Assembly: GCF_000220705.2 (NCBI RefSeq)
Contig: NZ_CP023202.1
Location: 5,734,501 to 5,798,500, forward strand
Reading direction: 5' to 3'
Origin: Streptomyces xinghaiensis S187
GTDB taxonomy: Bacteria; Actinomycetota; Actinomycetes; Streptomycetales; Streptomycetaceae
DNA length: 64,000 nt
Below, piece by piece: positions 18,208 to 25,898 of the stretch; position 1 is the first letter of the stretch, and every line of letters begins with the position of its first letter. The translations under genes were made by a program, and so were the position numbers. The notes beneath the pieces were generated by a model, which was not told the origin of the DNA, did not search any database, and saw only the letters and a list, made by a program, of their open reading frames with translations.

Positions 18208-18398
18208 CCCACCTGCCCCGCCCCCCACACACACAGCGGCAGCCACCGACTTCTCACCGGTGCGACGTCCCCGACGCCACACCCGGACCACCCCCCACAC
18301 TGACCAGGCCCGACCGCACCACCCACCGCGGACCACCGGCCCCACCCGGGCACCGGCGGCCCGGCCGGCACAGCGGCCTCCGGACAGAAAGAGAACCG

Positions 18399-20162
18399 AT
18401 GAGCATGACGCTTCCCGCCCGCGCCGCCACCGGACACCACCGGCCCGGCGACCCCGCGGCCATCGCCGACGCCATCACCACCGGCAACCTCCTCCGCTGC
18501 TGGATCCGCGAAACCGGCACCCCCAGACCCACCGACGGCATCCTCCGCCTCCGCCTCCCCGCCTCCGGCGTCACCCTCGAAACCCCCGTCATCCACTGGT
18601 CACCCACCGGCCACCACCGCTTCGGCCGCGCCCGCCTCCGCACCGGCACCAAAGCCCCCGCCCCCCTCATCGCCTCCCTCCTCGGCATCGAGATCGCCGC
18701 CGGAGACCCCAGCTCCGTCACCGACCTCACCAGCCGCGTCACCGACTCCGCCCACCGCATCGAACAATTCCTCCGCACCCGCCCCCACACCACCCACACC
18801 CCCACCACCCCCTTCATCGAAGCCGAACAAGCCCTCGTCACCGGCCACCCCCTGCACCCCACCCCCAAAAGCCGCGAAGGACTCAGCGACAACCAAGCCG
18901 CCCGCTACTCACCCGAAACCCACGGACACTTCCCCCTCCACTGGTTCGCCGCCGACCCCGCCGTCCTCCACAGCGACACCGCCCTCGACCGCCCCCTCCA
19001 GAACCTCCTCGCCGAACTCGCCGGCCACCCCGCCACACCCCCCGGCACCGGCCTCGTCCCCGCCCACCCCTGGCAAGCACAAGACCTCCTCCACCGCCCC
19101 GCCGTCCGCGCCCTCCTCGACGACGGACACCTCCACGACCTCGGCCCCTCCGGCCCCCACTGGACCCCCACCTCCTCCGTCCGCACCCTCTACCGCGCCG
19201 ACGCCCCCGTCATGCTCAAACTCTCCCTCGGCATCCGCATCACCAACTCACGCCGCGAGAACAACCGCACCGAACTCCGCCGCGGCCTCGCCGTCCACCG
19301 CCTCCTCGACGCCGGCCTCGCCCACGCCCTCCACACCGCCCACCCCCACTTCCACATCGTCCGCGACCCCGCCTGGCTCGCCGTCGACACCCCCGGCGCC
19401 ACCACCCCCACCGGCCTCGACGCCGTCATCCGCGACAACCCCTTCCGCACCGGCACCCCCACCCCGCCCCGCACCCCCCGCACCACCACCGGCTGCCTCG
19501 CCGGCCTCCTCGCCGAACGCCCCGACCAACCCGACCACCGCAGCCGCCTCGCCACCCACATCCAGCACCTCGCCCACCGCACCGGCCACAGCACCCCCCG
19601 CACCACCCGCACCTGGTTCACCCGCTACCTCGACACCGTCATCACCCCCCTCCTCTGGCTCCACGCCACCTACGGACTCGGCCTCGAAGCCCACCAGCAG
19701 AACACCCTCGTCACCCTCGACACCGACGGCTGGCCCACCGGCGGCCACTACCGCGACAACCAGGGCTACTACTTCTCACCCGCCCGCAGCCACGCCCTCC
19801 ACCAATGGATCCCCGGCGCCGGCCGCGACCTCGGCACCTACGTCGACGACACCGTCATCGACGAACGCCTCGGCTACTACATCGGCATCAACAACATCCT
19901 CGGCACCATCGGCGCCCTCGGCTCCCAAGGCCTCGCCGACGAAACCGACCTCCTCGCCGACACCGACCGCCACCTCGCCGCCCTCGCCGCCCAACACGGC
20001 GACCGCCTCACCCTCGCCACCACCCTCCGCGAAGCCCCCACCCTCCGCTGCAAAGCCAACCTCCTCACCCGCATCCGCGGCATGGACGAACTCATCGGCC
20101 CCCTCGAAGCCCAATCCGTCTACGTCGACATCCCCAACCCCATCGCCGAGGCACGCCGATGA
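18399..20162 (+). CDS. IucA/IucC-family NRPS-independent siderophore synthetase
   Basis: The product is 587 residues from ATG 18399, preceded by AGAAAGAG. Family motifs are visible: GLSDNQAARYSPETHGHFPLHW, VPAHPWQ, KLSLGIRITNSRRENN, EAHQQNTLVTLD (the AHQQN core, about residue 430) and RDNQGYY. Members adenylate a carboxylate, often citrate or succinyl-hydroxamate, and condense it with an amine or hydroxylamine. With the upstream decarboxylase and downstream acyltransferase it should build a diamine-based siderophore. No flavin monooxygenase for N-hydroxylation is in the window, so that step must come from elsewhere or be absent. Its TGA overlaps a short 15-codon frame (ATGA) leading into the GNAT gene. 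Confidence 0.9.
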   Translation: MSMTLPARAATGHHRPGDPAAIADAITTGNLLRCWIRETGTPRPTDGILRLRLPASGVTLETPVIHWSPTGHHRFGRARLRTGTKAPAPLIASLLGIEIAAGDPSSVTDLTSRVTDSAHRIEQFLRTRPHTTHTPTTPFIEAEQALVTGHPLHPTPKSREGLSDNQAARYSPETHGHFPLHWFAADPAVLHSDTALDRPLQNLLAELAGHPATPPGTGLVPAHPWQAQDLLHRPAVRALLDDGHLHDLGPSGPHWTPTSSVRTLYRADAPVMLKLSLGIRITNSRRENNRTELRRGLAVHRLLDAGLAHALHTAHPHFHIVRDPAWLAVDTPGATTPTGLDAVIRDNPFRTGTPTPPRTPRTTTGCLAGLLAERPDQPDHRSRLATHIQHLAHRTGHSTPRTTRTWFTRYLDTVITPLLWLHATYGLGLEAHQQNTLVTLDTDGWPTGGHYRDNQGYYFSPARSHALHQWIPGAGRDLGTYVDDTVIDERLGYYIGINNILGTIGALGSQGLADETDLLADTDRHLAALAAQHGDRLTLATTLREAPTLRCKANLLTRIRGMDELIGPLEAQSVYVDIPNPIAEARR

Positions 20163-20206
20163 CCAGCGCCCAACCAACGCCCGCGCAGAGGACGGTGAAC
20201 CAGTGA
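20159..20206 (+). CDS. 15-codon bridging frame between synthetase and GNAT genes
   Basis: ATG 20159-20161 overlaps the synthetase TGA (ATGA). The frame encodes 15 residues (MTSAQPTPAQRTVNQ), and its TGA overlaps the GNAT start (GTGA). The AGAGGA needed by the GNAT start lies inside it. It may only relay terminating ribosomes for translational coupling; a functional peptide is unlikely. Confidence 0.35.
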   Translation: MTSAQPTPAQRTVNQ

Positions 20207-20766
20207 CCACCCACCACACCCGCCGGCCACCCCTCCTCGCCACCCGCCTCCCCGCCGGCCACTTCACCCTCCACCCCGCCCACCCCGACACCCACACCCC
20301 CCTCCTCCACACCTGGGGCCACGACCCCGACACCGCCCCCCACTGGCCCGAACTCCACCAACCCACCCACGCCGTCCGCGCCCACCTCGAACAACTCCTC
20401 ACCCCCCACAGCCACTCCACCCCCCTCATCGGCCACCTCGACGACACCCCCATGAGCTACTGGGAGCTCTACCGCGCCGACCTCGACCCCCTCGCCCGCC
20501 ACTACCCCGCAAAACCCCACGACGCCGGCCTCCACCTCCTCCTCGGCCCACCCCACTACCGCGGCCGCGGCCTCGGCCCCCACCTCATCCGCGCCGTCTC
20601 CGACCACCAACTCGCCGCCGACCCCCGAGCCACCCGCGTCCTCGCCGAACCCGACACCCGCAACACCCGCTCCATCCACGCCTTCCGGCGCGCCGGATTC
20701 CACCCCGCCGGAGAACTCGACCTCCCCGGCAAAAACGCCCTCCTGATGATCCGCGACCGCCCCTGA
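20203..20766 (+). CDS. GNAT acyltransferase of IucB/RhbD type
   Basis: The product is 187 residues from GTG 20203. It resembles siderophore acyltransferases of the IucB/AlcB/RhbD group: an N-terminal HPAHPDTH-like stretch, YWELYRADLDPLARHY, the acetyl-CoA loop PHYRGRGLGPHLIRA (about residues 122-136), and TRVLAEPDTRNTRSIHAFRRAGF. These enzymes acylate the amine or hydroxylamine of the diamine precursor. It is the last gene of the operon and is coupled to the synthetase through the 15-codon frame. Codon use is the same extreme C/A-ending type as its neighbours. Confidence 0.85.
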   Translation: MTTHHTRRPPLLATRLPAGHFTLHPAHPDTHTPLLHTWGHDPDTAPHWPELHQPTHAVRAHLEQLLTPHSHSTPLIGHLDDTPMSYWELYRADLDPLARHYPAKPHDAGLHLLLGPPHYRGRGLGPHLIRAVSDHQLAADPRATRVLAEPDTRNTRSIHAFRRAGFHPAGELDLPGKNALLMIRDRP

Positions 20767-20888
20767 AGCGCTCATCGGAGCACCACCCCGCACTTTCAGC
20801 GAACCGTCAACAGCCCTTCACCCAACGCTTGACGGCCCGTCACCCCAACCCAAATCGCTACCCACCGGTACGTCATAAGGTCGACCCC

Positions 20889-22325
20889 ATGCGCCGAGCG
20901 AAAATCGTCTGCACACTGGGCCCCGCCACGGACTCGTACGACCAGATCAAGGCACTCATCGACGCCGGAATGAACGTGGCCCGCCTCAACCTCAGCCACG
21001 GCACCTACGCCGAACACGAAAGCCGCTACCACCACATCCGCAAAGCAGCCGACGAAACCGGACGCAGCGTCGGAATCCTCGCAGACCTCCAAGGCCCCAA
21101 AATCCGCCTCGGCCGCTTCCGCGAAGGCCCCGTCCTCCTCGAACGCGGCGACGAATTCACCATCACCACCGAAAACATCCAAGGCGACCGCCACACCAGC
21201 TCCACCACCTACACCGGACTCGCCGCCGACGTCAGCCGCGGCGAACGCATCCTCGTCGACGACGGCCGCGTCACCCTCGAAGTCACCAACGTCGAAGGAC
21301 CCCGCGTCCACACCATCGTCATCGAAGGCGGCCTCATCTCCGACCACAAAGGACTCAACCTCCCCGGAGTCGCCGTCTCCGTCCCCGCCCTCTCCACCAA
21401 AGACATCGAAGACCTCCGCTGGGCCCTCCGCACCGGCGCCGACGCCATCGCCCTCTCCTTCGTCCGCAACGCCCACGACGCCGACGACGTCCACCGCGTC
21501 ATGAAAGAAGAAGGCCGCCGCCTCCCCGTCATCGCCAAAATCGAAAAACCCCAGGCCGTCCGCAACCTCGAAGAAATCGTCGCCGCCTTCGACGGCATCA
21601 TGGTCGCCCGCGGCGACCTCGGCGTCGAAATGCCCCTCGAAACCGTCCCCATGGTCCAGAAACGCGCCGTCAAACTCACCCGGCGCAACGCCAAACCCGT
21701 CATCGTCGCCACCCAGATGCTCGACTCCATGGTCGACGCCTCACGCCCCACCCGCGCCGAAGCCAGCGACGTCGCCAACGCCGTCATGGACGGCACCGAC
21801 GCCGTCATGCTCTCCGGCGAAACCAGCGTCGGCAAATACCCCTTCCAAACCGTCCGCACCATGTCCCGCATCATCGAAGCCGCCGAAGAAGACCTCCTCG
21901 CCCAAGGCCTCCCACCCCTCGTCACCACCCACAAACCCCGCACCCAAGCCGGCTCCGTCGCCCGCGCCGCCGCCGAACTCGGCGACTTCCTCGGCGCCAC
22001 CCACCTCGTCGCCTGCACCCAATCCGGCGACACCGCCCGCCGCCTCTCCCGCTACCGCTCACCCATCCCCCTCCTCGCCTTCACCCCCGACCCCGCCACC
22101 CGCGCCCAACTCAGCCTCACCTGGGGCGTCGAAACCTTCCTCAGCCCCGAAGCCCACTCCACCGACGAGATGATCGCCCAGGTGGACGCGGAACTGCTGC
22201 GCATCGGCCGCTGCCGGAAGGGCGACATCGTCGTCATCACCGCCGGCTCCCCGCCCGGAGTCCCCGGCACGACGAACCTGGTCCGCGTCCACCGCATCGG
22301 CGAGGACGCCGCCGCTACGGCGTGA
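20889..22325 (+). CDS. pyk: Pyruvate kinase
   Basis: The product is 478 residues from ATG 20889, with AAGG eight bases upstream. It converts phosphoenolpyruvate and ADP to pyruvate and ATP. Clear signatures: RRAKIVCTLGPA, ARLNLSHG, the active-site block VIAKIEKPQAV (Lys and Glu for metal and transfer), MVARGDLGVE, and VATQMLDSM. The C-terminal domain ends with GSPPGVPGTTNLVRVHRIGE. Codon use changes abruptly inside the gene: before about 22,150 glutamate is essentially always GAA and leucine CTC, while from about 22,165 GAG, CTG and GCG appear. A TTGACG at 20829-20834 could be a -35 element but no good -10 follows. Confidence 0.95.
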   Translation: MRRAKIVCTLGPATDSYDQIKALIDAGMNVARLNLSHGTYAEHESRYHHIRKAADETGRSVGILADLQGPKIRLGRFREGPVLLERGDEFTITTENIQGDRHTSSTTYTGLAADVSRGERILVDDGRVTLEVTNVEGPRVHTIVIEGGLISDHKGLNLPGVAVSVPALSTKDIEDLRWALRTGADAIALSFVRNAHDADDVHRVMKEEGRRLPVIAKIEKPQAVRNLEEIVAAFDGIMVARGDLGVEMPLETVPMVQKRAVKLTRRNAKPVIVATQMLDSMVDASRPTRAEASDVANAVMDGTDAVMLSGETSVGKYPFQTVRTMSRIIEAAEEDLLAQGLPPLVTTHKPRTQAGSVARAAAELGDFLGATHLVACTQSGDTARRLSRYRSPIPLLAFTPDPATRAQLSLTWGVETFLSPEAHSTDEMIAQVDAELLRIGRCRKGDIVVITAGSPPGVPGTTNLVRVHRIGEDAAATA

Positions 22326-22341
22326 CGCGACGCGTCGCGTC
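22324..22341. repeat. 18-bp perfect palindrome overlapping pyk stop
   Basis: GACGCGACGCGTCGCGTC reads the same on both strands and starts within the pyk TGA. With no loop it is a weak terminator. It may be a protein site, lying in the 73-base gap between pyk and the convergent endonuclease-like gene. Confidence 0.6.
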
Positions 22342-22398
22342 GCGCGCGGCCTCGGAGGGGACGGGGACCGCGACGGATGCGACGACCGGCGGGACGGC

Positions 22399-23181
22399 TC
22401 AGTGCTTCGGGCCGATGTGCTCGTCCAGGCGCGCCACATCGGCCCGCCGGGCGACGGAGATGTTGAACGGCTTCCCGCCCCGGGTGCAGTGGGTCCAGGT
22501 GATCCCGAGTTTGTCCAGGGTGCCGGTGTAGATCCGGCGGATGTCGTCGGATTTATTGGTGAAGAAATACCGGGGATATTCGTACCTCTTCCGCTCGCCG
22601 CGCACGACTTTGGTGGTCCAGTTGGTGACCCGGCACCCATCGGAATGCACCAGCCCGCGCAGGAGATCCCAGGGGTGTGCGTCGACGATCTCTTGTTGCC
22701 ACGCTTCGAGGGCGATGAGGCGGTTGTGTTTTTTGCCCGCGCCGTGCTGCGGGAAAAGGCAGATCCAGTGTTGTGTGAAGGACTTAACTTCCACACAGCC
22801 GTTTCTGTGCCGACGCCTCACCCGAGGCTGCGCCATGACACCTCGCATAGCCTTCTCGGCCTCGTCGACGAGCCCCGTCCAAGAGGCGGTGCAGAAGATC
22901 GACAAATGGTGCTGTTTCTTCCTGGAGATGATGTGCCCGTCGCCGAGGTAGAGGCCGAGCAGGTACGAGTAGGCCCTGCGGTCGACGGGTTTCCCTGTGC
23001 ACCGAGGGCAGTCGATTGTCCTTTGTGGGGAGGGCTCACCGCGTTTTTTGCGGTCCTCGTGCCGCCACCAACTGGCCGTGCCGAGGGGGACGCCGAGCTT
23101 CTTTGCTACGACATGGTTGGGCACGCCGCTCCGCATGAGAACGACAGCCTCTTGCCTGACCGATGATGCGTACTTGCTCAC
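22399..23181 (-). CDS. LAGLIDADG-type homing endonuclease-like protein with N-terminal HTH
   Basis: The product is 260 residues from GTG 23181. Residues about 8-40 form a helix-turn-helix (EAVVLMRSGVPNHVVAKKLG). A CPRC pair follows at about 58-61. The rest has two LAGLIDADG motifs 100 residues apart: YLLGLYLGDGH (Asp81) and LLRGLVHSDGC (Asp181). Each keeps the terminal Asp-Gly that binds the catalytic metal in this nuclease fold. It is free-standing, not an intein or intron insert. It lies 78 bases downstream of tRNA-Leu on the same strand and could be read from the tRNA promoter. It is less GC-rich than its neighbours, suggesting transfer. Similar proteins are often labelled transcriptional regulators because of the HTH; which role holds is open. 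Confidence 0.75.
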   Translation of the reverse strand: MSKYASSVRQEAVVLMRSGVPNHVVAKKLGVPLGTASWWRHEDRKKRGEPSPQRTIDCPRCTGKPVDRRAYSYLLGLYLGDGHIISRKKQHHLSIFCTASWTGLVDEAEKAMRGVMAQPRVRRRHRNGCVEVKSFTQHWICLFPQHGAGKKHNRLIALEAWQQEIVDAHPWDLLRGLVHSDGCRVTNWTTKVVRGERKRYEYPRYFFTNKSDDIRRIYTGTLDKLGITWTHCTRGGKPFNISVARRADVARLDEHIGPKH

Positions 23182-23259
23182 TCACCCAGCGTCGCACTCT
23201 TCCTTTGTTGGAAGGGCGAAGCGGGAGTTTTTCATGCGAACGGCGAATTCCGCTTAATG

Positions 23260-23345
23260 TGGTGCCGGGTGCGGGACTCGAACCCGCACGCCTTTGCAGG
23301 CAAAGGCTTTTGAGGCCTCCGTGTCTTCCATTCCACCAACCCGGC
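23260..23345 (-). tRNA. tRNA-Leu (anticodon CAA)
   Basis: The 86-base cloverleaf has acceptor arms GCCGGGT / ACCCGGC, an encoded 3' CCA (23260-23262), anticodon loop CTCAAAA giving CAA for UUG codons, a long class II variable arm (TGCCTGCAAAGGCG) and T-arm GGGTTCGAGTCCC. It is not the bldA tRNA, which reads UUA. The endonuclease-like gene lies just downstream, and no second copy of the tRNA 3' end was seen nearby. Confidence 0.95.
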
Positions 23346-23366
23346 CGGACAGCACGGACAGCTTAC

Positions 23367-23394
23367 CCTGTGGGACCGTACGACGTCCCACAGG
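23367..23394. promoter_or_regulatory. Inverted repeat between divergent tRNA-Leu and ANTAR regulator genes
   Basis: A perfect 10-bp inverted repeat (CCTGTGGGAC 23367-23376, GTCCCACAGG 23385-23394) has an 8-base spacer. It lies about 40 bases before the regulator start and 22 bases from the tRNA 5' end, so it may be an operator or part of either promoter. Confidence 0.5.
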
Positions 23395-23434
23395 TAGGCT
23401 CAGGGAGCACTACCTGCCTGGAACGAGGAGACCC

Positions 23435-24088
23435 GTGAGCGCCGCCGAGCCCGAGCAGCCCGTTGCCGACGAGCAGTCGCACGTCCCCCCGATGACGACC
23501 CGCGTGGTCATCGCCGAGGACGAGGCTCTGATCCGTCTGGATCTCAAGGAGATGCTGGAGGAAGAGGGCTACTCGGTCGTGGGGGAGGCCGGGGACGGGC
23601 AGAAGGCCGTGGAGCTGGCCCGTGAGCACCGGCCGGATCTGGTCATTCTCGATGTGAAGATGCCGGTGCTGGACGGGATCTCGGCGGCGGAGCAGATCGC
23701 GGCGGAGAGTATCGCGCCGGTGCTGATGCTGACGGCGTTCTCGCAGCGTGAGCTGGTGGAGCGGGCGCGGGACGCCGGGGCCATGGCGTATCTGGTTAAG
23801 CCGTTCAGCAAGAGTGATGTGGTGCCGGCGATCGAGATGGCGGTGTCGCGGTTCACGCAGTTGAAGGCGCTGGAGTCGGAGGTCGCGGATCTGACGCAGC
23901 GGTTGGAGACGCGGAAGCTGGTGGACCGGGCGAAGAGTGTTCTGCAGACGCAGTACGGGCTGACGGAGCCGGCGGCGTTCCGGTGGATTCAGAAGACGTC
24001 GATGGATCGCCGGTTGTCGATGCAGCAGGTGGCGGAGGCGATCATCGAGGATGCCGAGGAGAAGAGGCGGCAGCAGCAGGAGGGTTGA
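23435..24088 (+). CDS. pdtaR: ANTAR-domain response regulator (PdtaR/Rv1626 type)
   Basis: The product is 217 residues from GTG 23435 behind ACGAGGAG. After about 20 variable residues the receiver domain has the acidic pair in VIAEDEALIRLD, the phospho-acceptor Asp in VILDVKMPVLDG, the LTAF threonine and the VKPF lysine. A coiled segment (LESEVADLTQRLETRKLVDRA) leads to the C-terminal ANTAR domain (QTQYGLTEPAAFRWIQK, then MQQVAEAII), which binds paired RNA hairpins to prevent termination. The partner kinase (PdtaS type) is not in the window. It is coded on the plus strand with G-ending codons although the genes after it are minus-strand, a useful control for the strand-composition switch. Confidence 0.93.
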   Translation: MSAAEPEQPVADEQSHVPPMTTRVVIAEDEALIRLDLKEMLEEEGYSVVGEAGDGQKAVELAREHRPDLVILDVKMPVLDGISAAEQIAAESIAPVLMLTAFSQRELVERARDAGAMAYLVKPFSKSDVVPAIEMAVSRFTQLKALESEVADLTQRLETRKLVDRAKSVLQTQYGLTEPAAFRWIQKTSMDRRLSMQQVAEAIIEDAEEKRRQQQEG

Positions 24089-24138
24089 GTGTGTCCGTGC
24101 GGCCGTGTGCCGTGCGGGGGCGGGGGATGGCGGGCGGT

Positions 24139-24175
24139 GAAGGGGCCCGCGGCCGGTTCGGTCGCGGGCCCCTTC
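24139..24175. terminator. Bidirectional terminator hairpin after the ANTAR regulator and livF
   Basis: A perfect 13-bp stem GAAGGGGCCCGCG / CGCGGGCCCCTTC (24139-24151, 24163-24175) has an 11-base loop. It lies between the convergent regulator gene (+) and the transporter operon (-), so it can end both transcripts. Confidence 0.85.
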
Positions 24176-24200
24176 GGTGTGTGGTGCGGGTTCTGCGGGT

Positions 24201-24913
24201 TCAGTCCTCGCCGAGGTAGGCCTTGCGGACGGATTCGTCGACGAGGAGGTCCTGTCCGGTGCCGGAGAGGACGATCTTGCCGATTTCCATGACGTGGCCG
24301 TGGTCGGCGAGGGAGAGGGCGGCCTGGGCGTTCTGTTCGACGAGCAGGATGGTGGTGCCCTGGGCTTTGAGTTCGCTGATGGTTTCCATGATCTTCTGCA
24401 TCATGATGGGGGAGAGGCCCATGGAGGGTTCGTCCAGCATGAGCAGTTTGGGCTGGGACATGAGGGCGCGGCCCATGGCGAGCATTTGCTGTTCGCCGCC
24501 GGAGAGGGTGCCGGCGGGTTGTTTGCGGCGTTCGCCGAGGATGGGGAAGCGCTCGTAGGCGCGTTCGATGTCCTTGGCGATGCCGGCGGGGTCGCGGCGG
24601 AGGAAGGCTCCGAGTTGGAGGTTTTCCGCGATGGTGAGCCGGGGGAAGATGTGGCGTCCCTCGGGGGAGTGGGCGAGTCCGAGTTCGACGATTTTGTGGG
24701 CGGGGATGCCGTTGAGGGGCCTGCCGTCGAACATGATCTTGCCGCTGAGGGGTTTGATCAGGCCGGAGAGGGTGCGCAGCGTCGTGGTTTTGCCGGCGCC
24801 GTTGGTGCCGATGAGGGTGACGATCTGGCCGGCCTCGACGCTGAAGGAGATTCCTTTGACGGCTTCGATCTTGCCGTAGGCGACCCGCAGGTCCTCGACT
24901 TCGAGCAGTGGGG

Positions 24914-24917
<4 letters not shown>
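24201..24917 (-). CDS. livF: Branched-chain amino acid ABC transporter ATP-binding protein LivF
   Basis: The product is 238 residues, the normal length of LivF. Walker A GTNGAGKTTT (about residues 37-46), the LSGGEQQMLAMGRAL signature, Walker B LLMLDEPSMGLSP and the switch His (LVEQNA region) are present, as is the LivF-typical HSPEGRHIFPRLTIAENL. It powers uptake of Leu/Ile/Val or related amides with LivG. The start ATG overlaps the livG stop as ATGA, so it is coupled as the last gene of the operon. Confidence 0.95.
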
Positions 24918-25894
<977 letters not shown>

Positions 25895-25898
25895 GTCG

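Noticed and set aside
22399..23345. Integrated plasmid or prophage attached at tRNA-Leu
   Set aside because: No integrase, no duplicated tRNA 3' end and no phage or plasmid genes were seen around the tRNA.
20889..24088. Chromosomal replication origin at the skew switch
   Set aside because: No dnaA, dnaN or cluster of DnaA boxes is present, and the skew change is local. I keep it only as a composition anomaly.
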